64,000 bases of DNA. Origin: Arbacia lixula (Eukaryota; Echinodermata; Echinoidea; Arbacioida; Arbaciidae). The translations under genes and the position numbers were made by a program. Under the pieces are notes generated by a model. That model searched no databases and was not told where the DNA came from. It saw nothing but the letters and a program-made list of their open reading frames with translations. The DNA lies in the NCBI GenBank assembly GCA_963669155.1, contig OZ022588.1:455501-519500 (forward strand). The letters are read 5' to 3'. This document shows positions 45,244 through 55,929 of this stretch, one piece after another (the stretch's first letter is position 1; every line of letters begins with the position of its first letter).

Positions 45244-48200
45244 GCGCGCGCGCATACACACACACATTTTTTTGTTGACATAAAAATCATGATGTTACAT
45301 TTTCTTTCCATCCTTCCTCCCTGGCTCAGGCATGAACAACATGGGAGGAGAACCGGTGCTTATCGCCCAAGAGTTGAAGGAGGTCTACGGTTTTGCCATC
45401 CACTGCATCGGGGTCAGTCCCGACGTGAGCAAGCCCGCGCTCGAAGCCGTGTCCTCGCTCCCGCACAGCGAGCACGTCTTCTATCTCCGCAACTATCGCG
45501 AGGTGGAGCATGCGGTCAACGACATCACACAGACCAACAGAAGTATGTATTTCCTCTGAGTGGTGTTCACTAAACATTTTTTGCAATCCTCTTCCTCTTC
45601 CTGTGCCCTCCACCTGTAACCTTAAATTGTAGTGTTCCTCTTTGTCGTTCTTCATGTATTCTCTTCTCTTTTTCTTGTGTTCTCCTTAATTTCTCATCCT
45701 TCTCCTCATTTTCTCCTTTCTCCCTCTTGTCCTCTAATCATGCTAATTGCTCTCATTTCGCCCTCTTCTCATCATGTGGTCATTTCTCCTTCATTGTGTT
45801 GTCATTTTCTCCATATTTTGTTCTCCTCTCTCTTCCTTCTCCTTTTTTTCGTTTTCTCCGTTCTCCTTCTTCAGCTCCTCTTGTCCTCATTCCTCTTTCT
45901 TTGATTATTTCGTGTTCTCGTTAGCTCCTTCATATCCCTGTGTTCTCATTTGTCCATCTTCTCTTGGAGTTCTCATTTTTATTTCTCCTTTTCGTGTTCT
46001 CTTCTCTCCTTCTTCTCCTCACGTTCTCATTTCTCCTTCTCCTCTTGTTCTCATTTTTTTCTTTTCGTGTTCTCCTTTTTCCTTCCTGTTTTCTTGTTCT
46101 CATTTCCTCGTCTTCTCCATTCTCTTTCTCTTTTTGTTGTTCTGTCGGCAAAATGAGCCAACAGTTTTTTTTTTTTTATAGGGGCTGAATTTGTGGTGAG
46201 ATTACATTGTGTCTGGTGAGATAGGAAGACATTTGTTTTTTTTGTCCAGCGCAAGAATGGTTAGCGCTATTTCTGCAACTTGGTATTATAATCCTTCCTA
46301 CGCCAAAAATGTGCTACTAAATGGGATGTACATATATTATTGGTGATAAAAATGCACACCTAGCAGGCTAGCACCCAAAGAGTTAACGACATACCTTTCG
46401 CTACCTCTTACACCCTTGCGTTGCCTTTAAGGTTACGACGCGTGCGGTGTGTCGGGCAGGTCGTCCTTGTTGGGCGGCGCATCAGGCCGCGCCGTTGGCG
46501 GCTTCGATGTCGAACCTGGGACCTGGCCCTGGCAGGCTGCCCTCTACAAGAAGGACGGGGAAAATGATCCGGTACGTTTAGTATTCTTATTGCTCCGTTG
46601 AGGTTTAACGAAGAGAACAATTAAAAGTATTTTCCTTTTATTTGAAACGGGTATGTATTCAAACTGAAAGACAGGGTGTCTCTTTAATTTGCAGGTCATT
46701 TTTTGTGTGTGCAAAAAAAACACGAAAAATAGAAGAAGATACTGTATCAGAACTTCCCACCCAATAATAAAACCGGAAACTGACTTAAGCTAAGTTATAG
46801 CGATCGCTAGATTTTGAGGAGGTTTTGGACAGGTCGTCGGAAATGTGGAGCCTATACTGACCGTAGACCGATGTCCGCAAAAGTCCACTCCACAGTGCAT
46901 GCTTTCAATGGAAGCATATACCTGCGGTGTGCGGCGGAGCGCGCATCGACAGTGGAAGTACAGCTGTAAATGTAGACTACGACCGCTCAATAGTTTTTCA
47001 CTTTTCCTAAAACGGTTTGTGAGGCTATGACTGTGAGATTTCACACACGTTAACACTAGGGTATGTCCTGAAAAACGGAATGTACATGTTGTAAGTCTTT
47101 GTGACGTGAACTTATCTTGCATTAATCGGTTTCCACAAAATTTGCACAAACATAAGTTCCCTTTGACTGTAATCAAATGAGAGAGTATATAAAAATTGAT
47201 CCGATGGAGGTGATATTAATCGATTGATGAGGGTATTCCTGTATAGTACAAGATTAAGTCGCCTCAAAATACAAAGGGAAATGTTAGGCTCTACTGGATA
47301 ACTGCCAATGTTAATGATTTATTGTAAAGGCAGTCATCAAAAATGGAAATATTCCCATCCCGACAAAATATATATTTCAAGATAACTGTCAACTTTTCAA
47401 CGATTCCACTTTGAAATAATGATTAGGAAGAGCGTGAATGATAATACTTGGTGCCAGCTGTTTGCATCAGAGTATTATCAAATGTATTCATATGGTCGAA
47501 GCTGTAGTGTCCTAAAAAAACAAGTATACTATCTAACCCCCGCCCTCTCCCCACTCCATTTTTTTTTAATTCGTATTAGTCAAACACATGTACTTAATAT
47601 ACCACAATGTTTTACATCATCATGTTTTTTTATCCATCAGCCCCCCCCCCCCCCCCCAAAAAAAAAACAAAAAAAAACAGCATGATTCCATTCTCGAAAT
47701 GCGTACAATCTATAAGAGAATGCTTTTATTCAAAAAAAAAAATGGTTATAGTTAATATGCATAAATCATGCACCGCGCATCCACATTGGGATTTTGTTTG
47801 CGGTCATGTCCTGTTCCGGTCAAGTCTAGGCCTACTAGTGTATGAGACCGGAAGTGGATATGACATGCTGCGCGGTGCATTATGGGACGACTCTCAGTTG
47901 TTTCGTTCATGCTTAGTGTGGGAATAAAATAAAAGCACGTTAAAGTTCTCTTCGATCTACCCCCTGGCAGATCTTTAAATGTGGGGCGTCTCTGATCGAC
48001 AGGGAATGGGTCCTTTCTGCGGCTCACTGCTTCAATGAGATGGCTGAAGACGACGTGATCGTGTATCTAGGTAAGTATACGATAGAAGTGATCCAGGTTT
48101 ACGGGAACCGTCGTCATGGCGCATCCTCTAACTCTGCCGTTGCCATGGTTCCCATGGGTCCAATAATCGAGTGAATGAGTCAGCTCAAAGTCAGAACAGA

Positions 48201-50937
48201 TGGGACCCGTGACGCGCGGATACGCGATGGATCTCCCATGATTTCGATGCTGCGCAAAATGCCTTAAATCAGGGAAAAGTCAGGGAATTTTGATTGGCCC
48301 AAATATCAAAAGTACATGTAGTCAGTTGGACTGATATATTTTGTTGCATTTTATACTACAAAGAGTTTGCTGCAACGACATAGAAAACATATGAAACTGG
48401 AAATGAGTTGAAATAATCATCATGGAATTTTTAGTCTTCATCACTGTCAACCCTTATAGCTTACGTATAACGTTGGCGTCGAAGTGGTAGTCCGTGGAAC
48501 GGCTCACAGACCGGTGTACGTCAACCTGTGAGGCTAAGTATAAATTGAAGGCAAGAGATTTGATTTACACTGTTCCTCGGAGAAATGGGATCCAGCAGCT
48601 GTGATACAGCCCCCTGGATCCCAGACTTGTGCAATGTCACGCTCGGTGAAACCGTGTTTGTGGCCTTATTAATCCAAACCCGAAACGAACCAGATACACT
48701 CTTCTAGATACACTGTTTCTAATCCGTGTTCTGAAATAGTAAGTCAAAACGCGCATTCTGGTAATGTGAAATCTTATATCTGCTGCTTTATTCATTTACT
48801 TAAAAGCTAGATTGCACTCCAAAAATTATTAGGCCTAATAGATAATCTGCTATACAAAAAAAAAATTCTGATAAATGATAATTTTACCATCAGGCCTAAC
48901 TGACCGCAACAGGGATATCAACAGCGCACGGGCCCAGAGATTCCTTGTCACAAACTTACACCAACATCCAGACTTCAACCAAAACAACCTGCGGAACGAC
49001 ATTGCCTTGCTGAAGCTGGACCGCCCGGCCGATCTCGGCCCCTACGTCCGCACAATCTGTCTACCCCCAAGCGAAGATGACCAACCAGTGAAAGGTATGA
49101 CATAGATATTGAAGCACAGTCTATCGATCTAATAGGTGGCATATCTTGTGAAGTATCTCTGTATCGGCTCCACGTGATGGTAAACAGCTCTTCCCTTAAA
49201 AAAAGTACCATCAAAATACCATGGTACTTAATACCATAGGTACCATCAAGATACCTTCCTATGGTAATTTTGTCACGGTACTACCATGGTACGTCTATGG
49301 TATTACCATGGTATACCATGGTACTCATACGGTACTGTACCATGGTACTCATATGTTTATGGCCAGTTTGAAAAAAAAAGTTAAAAAATAGAGTGACACT
49401 CTCTCACATGTCTAATCATACATGGATACATACGCACACAAATCATAACCCTAATTCTATCCTTATCCTATCCTACTCCTACTCATTTAACTTTGGAAAT
49501 GGTCTTAAACCCACTCGGCTACGCCTCTTGGGTTTTAACCATTCTAAAGTTAAACCCGTGCATTCAATTCTTACCGATCCACTCATGCCCGTGCATCATT
49601 TGTATACTATACCTTGGTACACATACGGTTCTGTACCATGGTACTCATACGGTCTGTACCATGATGCACATACGGTACTGTACCATATGACTGTGGATCA
49701 TAAAACAAATTCATTAAAGACACAGGCTAACATTGTGGAGCTTCAAATCAAAAAGGTAACAAGGAAGAACCATGCTTGTACAATATAAAATACACTTTCT
49801 TGTGCAACATGAACTAACCATGAGTCTATGAAAGCTTTACCACAAACCCCAGTACCATTGATACTATGGAAGAACCATGTTTGTACCATACAAATTACAT
49901 TTACAGTTGGTACCATAGTTGTACCATAGTTGTACCATGCCCTCAGTATCATCGCTATAGATTTGTATCATCACTACCATGGTACAAACTTTATTGTACC
50001 ATGCATATCCTAAAAAATATGTTACTCACTTTCAGTACCATGGTATTACCATGGTATCCTGGAACAAAAACAAAGGTACCATGGGTACCATGGTAACTGT
50101 GTTACTTTTTTTTACAAGGGTGACCTTGATCTGGCTACCTATGCAAAACGATCTTCGGCATTCCCCTGATTCTATTCTTATGATTGTTTTGGTATGACAT
50201 ATGTCTATTGAAACACGTACAATAATTATGACTTATGCAGCTTCTCCGTCTTCATTTTGTGTTTAATACCACTGGCAGTCGGTAACTTCTTTAAAAAAAA
50301 AAATAAGCTTAGAGATGATAGATAGTCATTTCTGGATAGAGATGGAGAAGGAAAAACATATATAATGTTGCTTAGTATTTGTAGATATCGTGCAGTGCTT
50401 GCATGAGCTTGTATCGAGAGCATCTACTCCCACCAAGGTTATTTCAACCACAGATGATCGATAACGTTTGTGAAGTAAAACGTTGTGATTATTATTTTCT
50501 TTCTCGTTGCAGCCAGACGATATCTCAAGCCAGAGAGGCTGGCCTGGGTGACGGGATGGGGTGATACCAGACGCCTCGAGCCTGGAGTTGAACGCGCCAT
50601 CGTTCCTTCTGCTATTCTGCAAGAGATCCAGATCCCTATAAAAAATGACGCCACCTGCCACTTAAAAATGAATAACGCCTTCCACGCTAACGGTCATCGC
50701 GTGGGCGTGGACGCAGAGAGTCAGTTCTGCGCAGGGTATATCAACGGGACCGTGGACGCGTGCCACGGGGACTCTGGCGGGCCCATCTTCGTGAAGCATC
50801 CAAATCGGGATAAGGACAACTACGTACAAATTGGCATCGTGAGCTTCGGCAACGGGTGCGCGCATGAGGACTTCTACGGCGTATACAGTCGGCTCACGAA
50901 ACTGGTCAATTGGGTCAAAGGGATAACAGCTAACTGA
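37360..50937 (+). CDS. Complement factor B / C2-like protein, 13 exons seen (5' end missing)
   Basis: Thirteen exons with matching phases give about 802 residues: four CCP (sushi) modules, a linker, a VWA domain and a trypsin-like protease, the fixed architecture of complement factor B/C2. Factor B binds C3b through its CCP and VWA domains in Mg2+-dependent fashion and becomes the protease of the alternative-pathway C3 convertase. The VWA MIDAS is complete (DSSRS, the T of GQGTS, ILTDG). [10 protein letters not shown] between the last CCP and the VWA matches the activation-cleavage position. The catalytic His (AAHC), Asp (NDIALL) and Ser (GDSGGP) are all present. A basic-hydrophobic R|AVGG start and Asp six residues before the catalytic Ser are odd for this family. 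From memory, sea urchin SpBf has five CCPs; I see four, so a CCP plus the signal peptide may lie upstream or in the gap. The first visible CCP exon carries an apparent one-base frame slip. Confidence 0.93.
37741..38027. mobile_element. TTAAAGGG MITE, copy 2
   Basis: TTAAAGGGAATGTACTGTAC to ATAATTGTGCCCTTTAA, complementary arms including CAATCTTCTTGCCAATGG. In a factor B intron. Confidence 0.88.
38171..38253 (+). CDS. Factor B exon, CCP module 2 first half
   Basis: Acceptor ACCCCCTCAG; reads [20 protein letters not shown] and ends RVGE at GAG|GTAATT, phase 0. The module is split by an intron. Confidence 0.85.
38280..38755. repeat. Degenerate (AACC)/(AATC) tetranucleotide tract
   Basis: About 475 bp of CAATCAACCAACCAAT-type units, with a purer (CCAA)n core near 38596-38628, filling the intron inside CCP module 2. 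Confidence 0.85.
38784..38898 (+). CDS. Factor B exon, CCP module 2 second half
   Basis: Acceptor CGCTCCGCAG; reads [20 protein letters not shown] and ends SDRVPICE. Donor GAAG|GTAAGG, phase 1. Confidence 0.9.
38962..39076. repeat. (AC)n microsatellite
   Basis: Interrupted CA repeat (CACACA with CGCACA and CCACACA variants) in the intron before CCP module 3. Confidence 0.93.
39179..39409 (+). CDS. Factor B exon, CCP module 3
   Basis: Acceptor TACCCACAG; four module cysteines in [22 protein letters not shown] and LTACHNE, with the conserved Trp in GHWNG. Phase 1 at both ends; donor GAAG|GTAATT. Confidence 0.92.
39853..40029 (+). CDS. Factor B exon, CCP module 4
   Basis: Acceptor [51 protein letters not shown] and MPRCL give the complete sushi pattern. 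Donor CTGC|GTAAGC, phase 1. Confidence 0.93.
40050..41660. repeat. 1.6-kb G-rich minisatellite
   Basis: About 100 units of 15-16 bp of the type GTGTGGGGGATGGATG and GTGTGGGGTGGATT. There is also a higher-order repeat: a block of at least 216 bp starting at 40579 recurs at 40840, a 261-bp period. Runs of four to five G every few bases make G-quadruplexes plausible. The 626-codon Pro/His-rich frame on the minus strand and the Gly/Trp-rich frames on the plus strand are products of the repeat, not genes. Confidence 0.96.
41918..41955. repeat. (TAAATC)n short tandem repeat
   Basis: Six units of AAATCTAAATCTAAGTCT type. Intron of factor B. Confidence 0.85.
42126..42385 (+). CDS. Factor B exon, activation-site linker and VWA start
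   Basis: Acceptor TTTACCAG; reads [20 protein letters not shown], a His/Asn-rich linker, then [20 protein letters not shown] and [19 protein letters not shown] is the expected factor D-type (also furin-like) cleavage site, and DSSRS is the MIDAS DxSxS. Donor AAG|GTACCT, phase 0. Confidence 0.93.
43262..43634. mobile_element. TTAAAGGG MITE, full-length copy 3
   Basis: Near-perfect hairpin of 373 bp: TTAAAGGGCATATACTGTAC at the left, GTACAGTATATGCCCTTTAA at the right, and long pairing arms through CATTTGGAGTA / ACTCCATATGTGG. Confidence 0.93.
43916..44057 (+). CDS. Factor B exon, VWA part 2
   Basis: Acceptor TGCACCAG; reads [20 protein letters not shown] and on to [13 protein letters not shown]. 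Donor TTAG|GTTGGT, phase 1. Confidence 0.9.
44150..44475. repeat. Degenerate 17-bp repeat cluster, second copy
   Basis: GGACGAGTTGATAAGTAGAC and AGACGAAATGGATTTAGACA-type units, bounded by TTGGCAATTGGAC and GAATTGGCAATTTATCC. Same family as 7080-7425. Confidence 0.82.
44589..44702 (+). CDS. Factor B exon, VWA part 3
   Basis: Acceptor TTTTGTGCAG; reads [18 protein letters not shown] and ends VLLILTDG, supplying the MIDAS Thr and Asp. Donor GACG|GTAAGT, phase 1. Confidence 0.93.
44755..45084. mobile_element. TTAAAGGG MITE, copy 4
   Basis: TTAAAGGGAATATACTGTAT to ACAGTATATTCCCTTTAA with a slightly shortened loop. Fourth copy in or beside the factor B gene. Confidence 0.9.
45186..45272. repeat. 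(AC)n(GC)n microsatellite
   Basis: About 56 bp of CA repeat, a short CG run, then more CA. Confidence 0.95.
45330..45542 (+). CDS. Factor B exon, VWA end
   Basis: Acceptor CCCTGGCTCAG; reads [40 protein letters not shown] and on to DITQTNR. Donor AGAA|GTATGT, phase 1. Confidence 0.92.
45640..46140. repeat. Pyrimidine-rich TTCTCATTTCTCC tract
   Basis: About 500 bp of degenerate C/T-rich units (TTCTCATTT, TTCTCCTT). Intron of factor B. Confidence 0.85.
46432..46571 (+). CDS. Factor B exon, protease domain start with activation-like site
   Basis: Acceptor TGCCTTTAAG; reads [20 protein letters not shown] then [26 protein letters not shown] with downstream WPWQ looks like a classic trypsin-family activation site, and DACGV supplies a cysteine that could tether the pro-region. 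Donor CCG|GTACGT, phase 0. Confidence 0.9.
47758..47886. mobile_element. Small hairpin element (ATGCACCGCGC arms)
   Basis: ATCATGCACCGCGCATCCAC pairs with the right-hand CATGCTGCGCGGTGCATTAT, and GTTCCGGTC pairs with GACCGGAAG. In a factor B intron, 80 bp before the next exon. Confidence 0.7.
47971..48070 (+). CDS. Factor B exon, protease catalytic His
   Basis: Acceptor CCCCTGGCAG; reads [20 protein letters not shown] and on to DDVIVYLG. The His of AAHC is the catalytic histidine. Donor CTAG|GTAAGT, phase 1. Confidence 0.93.
48894..49094 (+). CDS. Factor B exon, protease catalytic Asp
   Basis: Acceptor TTACCATCAG; reads [20 protein letters not shown] and on to [20 protein letters not shown]. 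The Asp of NDIALL is catalytic. Donor AAAG|GTATGA, phase 1. Confidence 0.93.
49193..50120. mobile_element. ~930-bp element rich in GTACCATGGTAC palindromes
   Basis: Ends CCCTTAAAAAAAGTACC and GTTACTTTTTTTTACAAGGG are inverted. Inside, dozens of CCATGGTAC, TACCATGGTA and CATACGGTACTG motifs cluster at 49205-49350, 49610-49690 and 49850-50100. No protein. Confidence 0.8.
50513..50937 (+). CDS. Factor B last exon, protease catalytic Ser and C-terminus
   Basis: Acceptor TTCTCGTTGCAG; reads [10 protein letters not shown], then [20 protein letters not shown] and [20 protein letters not shown], ending WVKGITAN and TGA. Ser of GDSGGP is catalytic. Asp at the start of DACHGDSGG is the primary-specificity residue of trypsin-like enzymes. 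Tyr in FYGVY occupies the residue-225 position, where Tyr is associated with Na+-sensitive clotting and complement proteases. Confidence 0.95.
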
Positions 50938-51382
50938 GCAATCATTGTTAGTTGTTGGTTTGAGATGTGTTGCCCTTTAGGCCTCCTCCAATGTCTTATA
51001 CGACCACGAGCTGTTACTTACTCTTAATTAATAGTTAGGTGTAAGGGGCAGCATTGGGGCAACGATAATAATGAGTGTTAGGATTTTAGGTTAGGGTTAC
51101 CGTTGTTTTACTGTCCTTAATTGACGTGGTCTATCAACTATGATTTACCATCAGGTTTTCCATCAAAATCTTCCCCCAAATAACCTCTATCATGTTTCTA
51201 GGCCGACGTGTACATGATTGTTGCCATGATGATGATGATTGACACGTGTTGTATGTCACTTGCCCCCTTTGCGATGAGCTAATTAAAACCTGCTTTGATC
51301 ATGGGACAAGTCATATTGTATGGAGAGAGATACAATCCTGTACCCTTGTCTCAGAATGTTCAGGTATATAATGGTAGGCAAC

Positions 51383-51388
51383 AATAAA
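51383..51388 (+). terminator. Candidate polyadenylation signal of factor B
   Basis: AATAAA about 445 bases past the stop codon; an ATTAAA also occurs near 51282. Placement rests on the hexamer alone. Confidence 0.3.
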
Positions 51389-51399
51389 AACATGACAAA

Positions 51400-53440
51400 G
51401 AGGCAATAATGAATTTAACAACAGATGCTGCATGATGACTCTGGTCAATAGTAAAAGTTGGTCAAAATAATGTACACTTCCCCATCCAACGTGCTAAATT
51501 GTTTTTGAAAGCATGAACTTATAGACGTTTACGCGATCACACATTTGACCATAAAGTAGGTATGCATGTATTTACCCAGAAAAAAAAACGTGTCCCTCTG
51601 TCTCTGTATAGCCACGTCTTAAACTGTGTTGGGCAGATTATGTTATCGCACTCTCATTACCATGTATTTAATCACTCATGCCTTCTCCGCTGCTGTAAGA
51701 GTTCATCATCATCATCATCATCAGGCATTGTTCATCCGTTGTTGGATGAAGCTATCCTCAATCAGTTTCAATTTGCTTCTATTTGCTGTCATTCTGATCC
51801 ATGTTGCTGTGTTTGTGTATTATTATATTTCGCCCCTCCATCTTCTCTTTTGTCGACCCCTTCTTTTTCTGCAAAGATTCGTGGAGCTGTACGTGATTGA
51901 ACATTCATACAAAATTGTTATGCAAATCCATGCCGAGTTTCTTGACTTTTGTCAGACGGCGATATTTCATGAGAGATAATGTGATAGCCTTATTGTAGCA
52001 CTTGATGGAGAATTCGAATTATGGCTCCATATATTTCAACTATAATACGCTTGCACTTCTATCCAAACGTGATGGTAGAATATAACTTCATTAGTTATTA
52101 TCCAACAGTTTGCAATTTATGTTGTTTTTATACTGCTTACATCATATGCTGTATATATAGGCTACTGATTTGTAATTTGTTATATACGTATGTATTCCAA
52201 AGTACATGTGACAGTGAGCATGCGATATGAGTTTCCTTGGTTCTGTTTTAGACGTATAACGATGAAATGAAGAATTAGTAGACAAACTCCCAGAGAAACG
52301 GTATGAAAGACAAAAATTGACATTGTGCATCATCGCAATAAATGTAGGCCTAGACACTTTTAATTTTACAATAAAATGTGTTAGCCTCCTCCGTGTCATA
52401 CAAACGTCTACTCCGGATGATTAGTATACTGCAGTACACCAAAATAATGCACAAGAGATGCACGAGGAGAAAACGAAAACTCCACTTGCTACAGAATCCG
52501 CTCGCGGACTTAACACTAGCAATGCATTTGTGTGAACTAGACTATAATTAATGTATTAAAAAACACCTACATCTTGCAAGTTTAAACAATTATTAGCGGT
52601 ACATCTATTCCAGAAGAACACTATTTGGAGGAGCTCGCAAATTTTGACATCATGATGAAAATTTTAAACCTATATCAATAATAAAGTGATATAAAAGTGC
52701 TCCCATGCAAAACCTCTTGAAACCACAACATAACCATCCTTGTGGTGTACCGAGAGAGTGGGCGAGGAGGGAGGATGGAGGAAGAAGAAGATCAACTCTT
52801 GAGATTATGCTGATATTTCGTGCGTCCTCGGCCACACTTAGATATTCTGAACAACATAAAAGTCATTCTCGTAGTAATAATACTCTTACGATGCTAGGCC
52901 TACAAGTCTCTCTGCTACAATGTTGTTCTAAATCGTGTCATGATGGGATCTCATTTCTGTCGTCTGATCTTTCGTTTTTATTTTTTCAAGTGAGGTTTGT
53001 TGCGAGTGAGGTCGGTTAATCCATTAAAGACTCCTTGTTTTATATTTTATCTCCATAACGATTACGCTTCCCACTTCAAATGTTTGTATATCTCTATCGC
53101 GTGCTGTTGATTGAGAACGACGCACGTTTGTTTTAATGCAATTTGTTACCGGCATACAAGTACATGTATCATGTTGTCGTTAATTGAATGTTTTACGATG
53201 TGCCGCTCATTCTCGTATTTTACCAAATAGAATCGTTCATAAAAAGATATATGAAATGATGCAGATAAATGTACGTTAACAGGATGTAAACAGTCTCATG
53301 TATGATCTCTGTTCTAATAAAGCAAACACTTATGACTAGTTTTCCTAGTCATAAGGAATTCAAACATTTACTTACATCTTGGAAGAGCTTCTGATTGGGA
53401 TTGTAGGAGTCATTACCGGAAAAGCTAGATTCTTACATTC
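51400..53440. other. Intergenic, no gene seen
   Basis: No homologous coding segment recognised; a (CAT)6 run occurs at 51705. Open frames here are short and unlike known proteins. Confidence 0.45.
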
Positions 53441-53454
53441 CTTTCAATCATCCG

Positions 53455-53859
53455 GCAGGTGACCCCCCGTCCCCCTCCCCCTCCCTCTCCCCCATCATGC
53501 ATTATGATGTGAATAGTAAGTATCTGGTTAGAGTACAACTCGTTAATAAATTCATACATAGCCGCATTTGAAAAAATATAACTTATGATCATCCTCGTGA
53601 CACATAACAATAATATATGAACACGAATGTAAAGTCTAAAACAATTAGTTTTCCACAAGAGAAAGATGGAATGAGAGAGAGAGGGTGGAGAGAGAGAGGG
53701 GGGGGGGGAGAGGGAGAGAGAGGTAGAGGTAGAGAGAGAGAGCGGGGGGGGAGAAAGAGAGAGAGGGAAAGAAAAGACAGAGAGAGAGAGAGAGGGAGAA
53801 ACAGAGAGAGAGGGGGAGAGAGAGGGGGGGGGGAAAGGGGAGAGAGAGAGGGAGAAAGG

Positions 53860-53909
<50 letters not shown>

Positions 53910-53915
53910 AAAGAG
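53455..53915. repeat. GA-rich microsatellite region
   Basis: C/T-rich block at 53455-53495, then a 250-bp AG/GGGA tract at 53665-53910 ending in pure (AG)n. Confidence 0.9.
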
Positions 53916-54084
53916 CTATATAAAGAATTCCTTTATGCAACATGTCCCTATATAGACCCCCGTATCCCTTATTAAGCCACCTAGTATAACTCGCTGAACA
54001 TTATGGGCAGTTCCGGCGTTACGGACAGGACATTACATTTCAGACGATTTTTGCAACTTCATAATTTGTAGTACAGTGAATGTA

Positions 54085-54770
54085 AATACAAGATACAAGA
54101 TACAAGATATTTTATTCAGTCCAAAATCATGGAAATTTGCTTTCCACCAGCACAATAACACAACAATATATAGAGATACTTGAGACACATATAAACAATA
54201 AACAATAAACAATGAGTTAGAAAAACATATCTAAACATGATTGTAATTCGTCTGTGTAGGTGTAAATTATGTACTGTATGTGACATAATAATTAAAGACT
54301 GAGAAATCATTAACTGCGAAAATTGGGTTCATATTTTTCATTTCCTTCTCCTTCTATTCCTGGTGTAATAAGAGATATTTTATTTACTTTGTTTCTTTGT
54401 TACTTTGTTGATATACTGTCATATTAGAAAGAAACAAATCAAAATAATTGAATTCAGTGCAAAAAGATAGAGATTTGCTTTTGACCAGCACAAAGGCAGA
54501 TATAAAAAAAAAAGAGTTGTAAAAAACAGTTAGGAAAGAAGTTAGTAAATATTGTGTTTTTTGTTGTTTTGTCTTTTTTGTTTATCCAATTTGTGTTCAT
54601 GTGATTTGCAATCACTTAATAATCATTTGTAAATGTTGTAATTGATGTTAATTTGTTATAATAAAAACAGAATTATAAAAAAAAGTCTGTCGATAAAAAA
54701 AATAGGAAAATACAGTACACGTACATCAATAAATTAGAAGAATTAACCCCATTTGGGAAAGCACGCTCCC
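54085..54770. repeat. Retroposon-like AT-rich repeat with ATACAAG tandem tail
   Basis: ATACAAGATACAAGATACAA followed by TATTTTATTCAGTCCAAAAT. TTTGCTTTCCACCAGCACAA near 54137 is echoed by GATTTGCTTTTGACCAGCAC near 54473. It resembles the tail of a non-LTR element but has no coding part, so the class is uncertain. Confidence 0.45.
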
Positions 54771-55006
54771 CCTCCCCCTACAAACAATCAAACTGATTGA
54801 CAATTTCTGACTTGGAAGTTAACCCTTAAAGTTGTTTCACACGGGGTAAATTACACGAGAAAGGCTCCTCATAGAAACCAATGGTAAATGTACATGAATA
54901 AATGACATGATTTACAGCTTCGCGTACTTTGTGTGTGCATAATCGGCCCCGTCAAGAGAACAGATGTTGGTACATAAGTATGCAATGCAATGATGTACTC
55001 CGTGCT

Positions 55007-55110
55007 GTCACTGGCTTTTTTCAAGGGAAGGGGGTGGGGGTGCATTTTTGGGGAAAAGACCCCCCCCCCCCCCCCCCCACTCACCCCCCCCCCAAAAAAA
55101 AAAAAAAAAA
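55007..55110. repeat. Poly(C)/poly(A) low-complexity repeat
   Basis: GTCACTGGCTTTTTTCAAGG, G-rich stretch, C runs interrupted by ACTC, then about 20 A. Same lead as the repeat near 8877. Confidence 0.75.
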
Positions 55111-55407
55111 AAAAAAATACCAATTCCAATGTCCAGTCTATTACTAAAATGTAAAATGTTTGAGACACATGTATGTAATGAAATATTCATTATCGCAGTG
55201 ATGTCATCTTTCCTTTTAAAACTTTCATCCCCTCTTCTTTCTATTTTCGTTCTTAATAGTCCAATTTCTCTGTTTCTCTAAAATCTCTTCCTTTCCTTCT
55301 CTCTGTTTAACCTTTCCCTTTTGTTTGTCAGGTCTTTCCTTTTTTTTCTCTCCTTTCTCTTTCTCTTCTCACTCTTGCTTTCTATCTTTGTAAGCCATTT
55401 CCACATC

Positions 55408-55900
55408 TTTCCTCTTTCATGGCGTTTCAGTATAGTATAATATGTGGTTGCTCTACTTCGATACAGGTGTAGCCATAAATAACACAAATGTGCCATTTTT
55501 TAATTTTTAATCTGGATTTCCACTGAGATATTTCAATCACCTGATTTATGCATGGTCAAGTTTACATTATAGGGTGCAACTCTGAAATTTCAACATTTTT
55601 TCTTTAGCAATTTCATAAAGCCAAAGAATTTATAGATATTAGTGTCATTCTCATTCGGCTTAAAAAATCGCGAAGTTAGAAAAATCTCGAAGTTAGGGTG
55701 AAAGTTGCCTAGCAGCAGTACCAAAAGCCGAATTGTCCTAATGCCCCTGCCCCCTAACTTCGAGATTTTTCTAACTTCTCGATTTTTCTAAGCCCAATTA
55801 GAATGGCACTTAGAACTGTGGCATAGAGCGACCAAACAAGACCAAAAATGAGGTGTAGTGTTGGTACTTGGAGGCTACTCAGAGGTTACTCTGAAGGAGC
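55408..55900. repeat. Dispersed repeat, inverted relative of 10900-11366
   Basis: CATGGCGTTTCAGTATAGTA, TATTTCAATCACCTGATTTA and AAGCCAAAGAATTTATAGAT are diverged reverse complements of the 11-kb copy. The MITE at 55642-55809 splits it. Confidence 0.7.
55642..55809. mobile_element. 168-bp Harbinger-like MITE with TTA target duplication
   Basis: GTGTCATTCTCATTCGGCTT and AAGCCCAATTAGAATGGCAC are imperfect TIRs, with CGCGAAGTTAGAAAAATCTC / GAGATTTTTCTAACTTCTCG pairing inside. TTA flanks both ends (55639-55641, 55810-55812), and the host repeat at 11.1 kb lacks the insert, so the boundaries are well supported. Confidence 0.85.
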
Positions 55901-55929
55901 AACGGTAGCATCTTTGCTATTTCTTATCA

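Noticed and set aside
53617-53955. Arg/Glu-rich frames, and Leu/Ser-rich frames on the other strand
   Set aside because: Translation of a GA-rich microsatellite.
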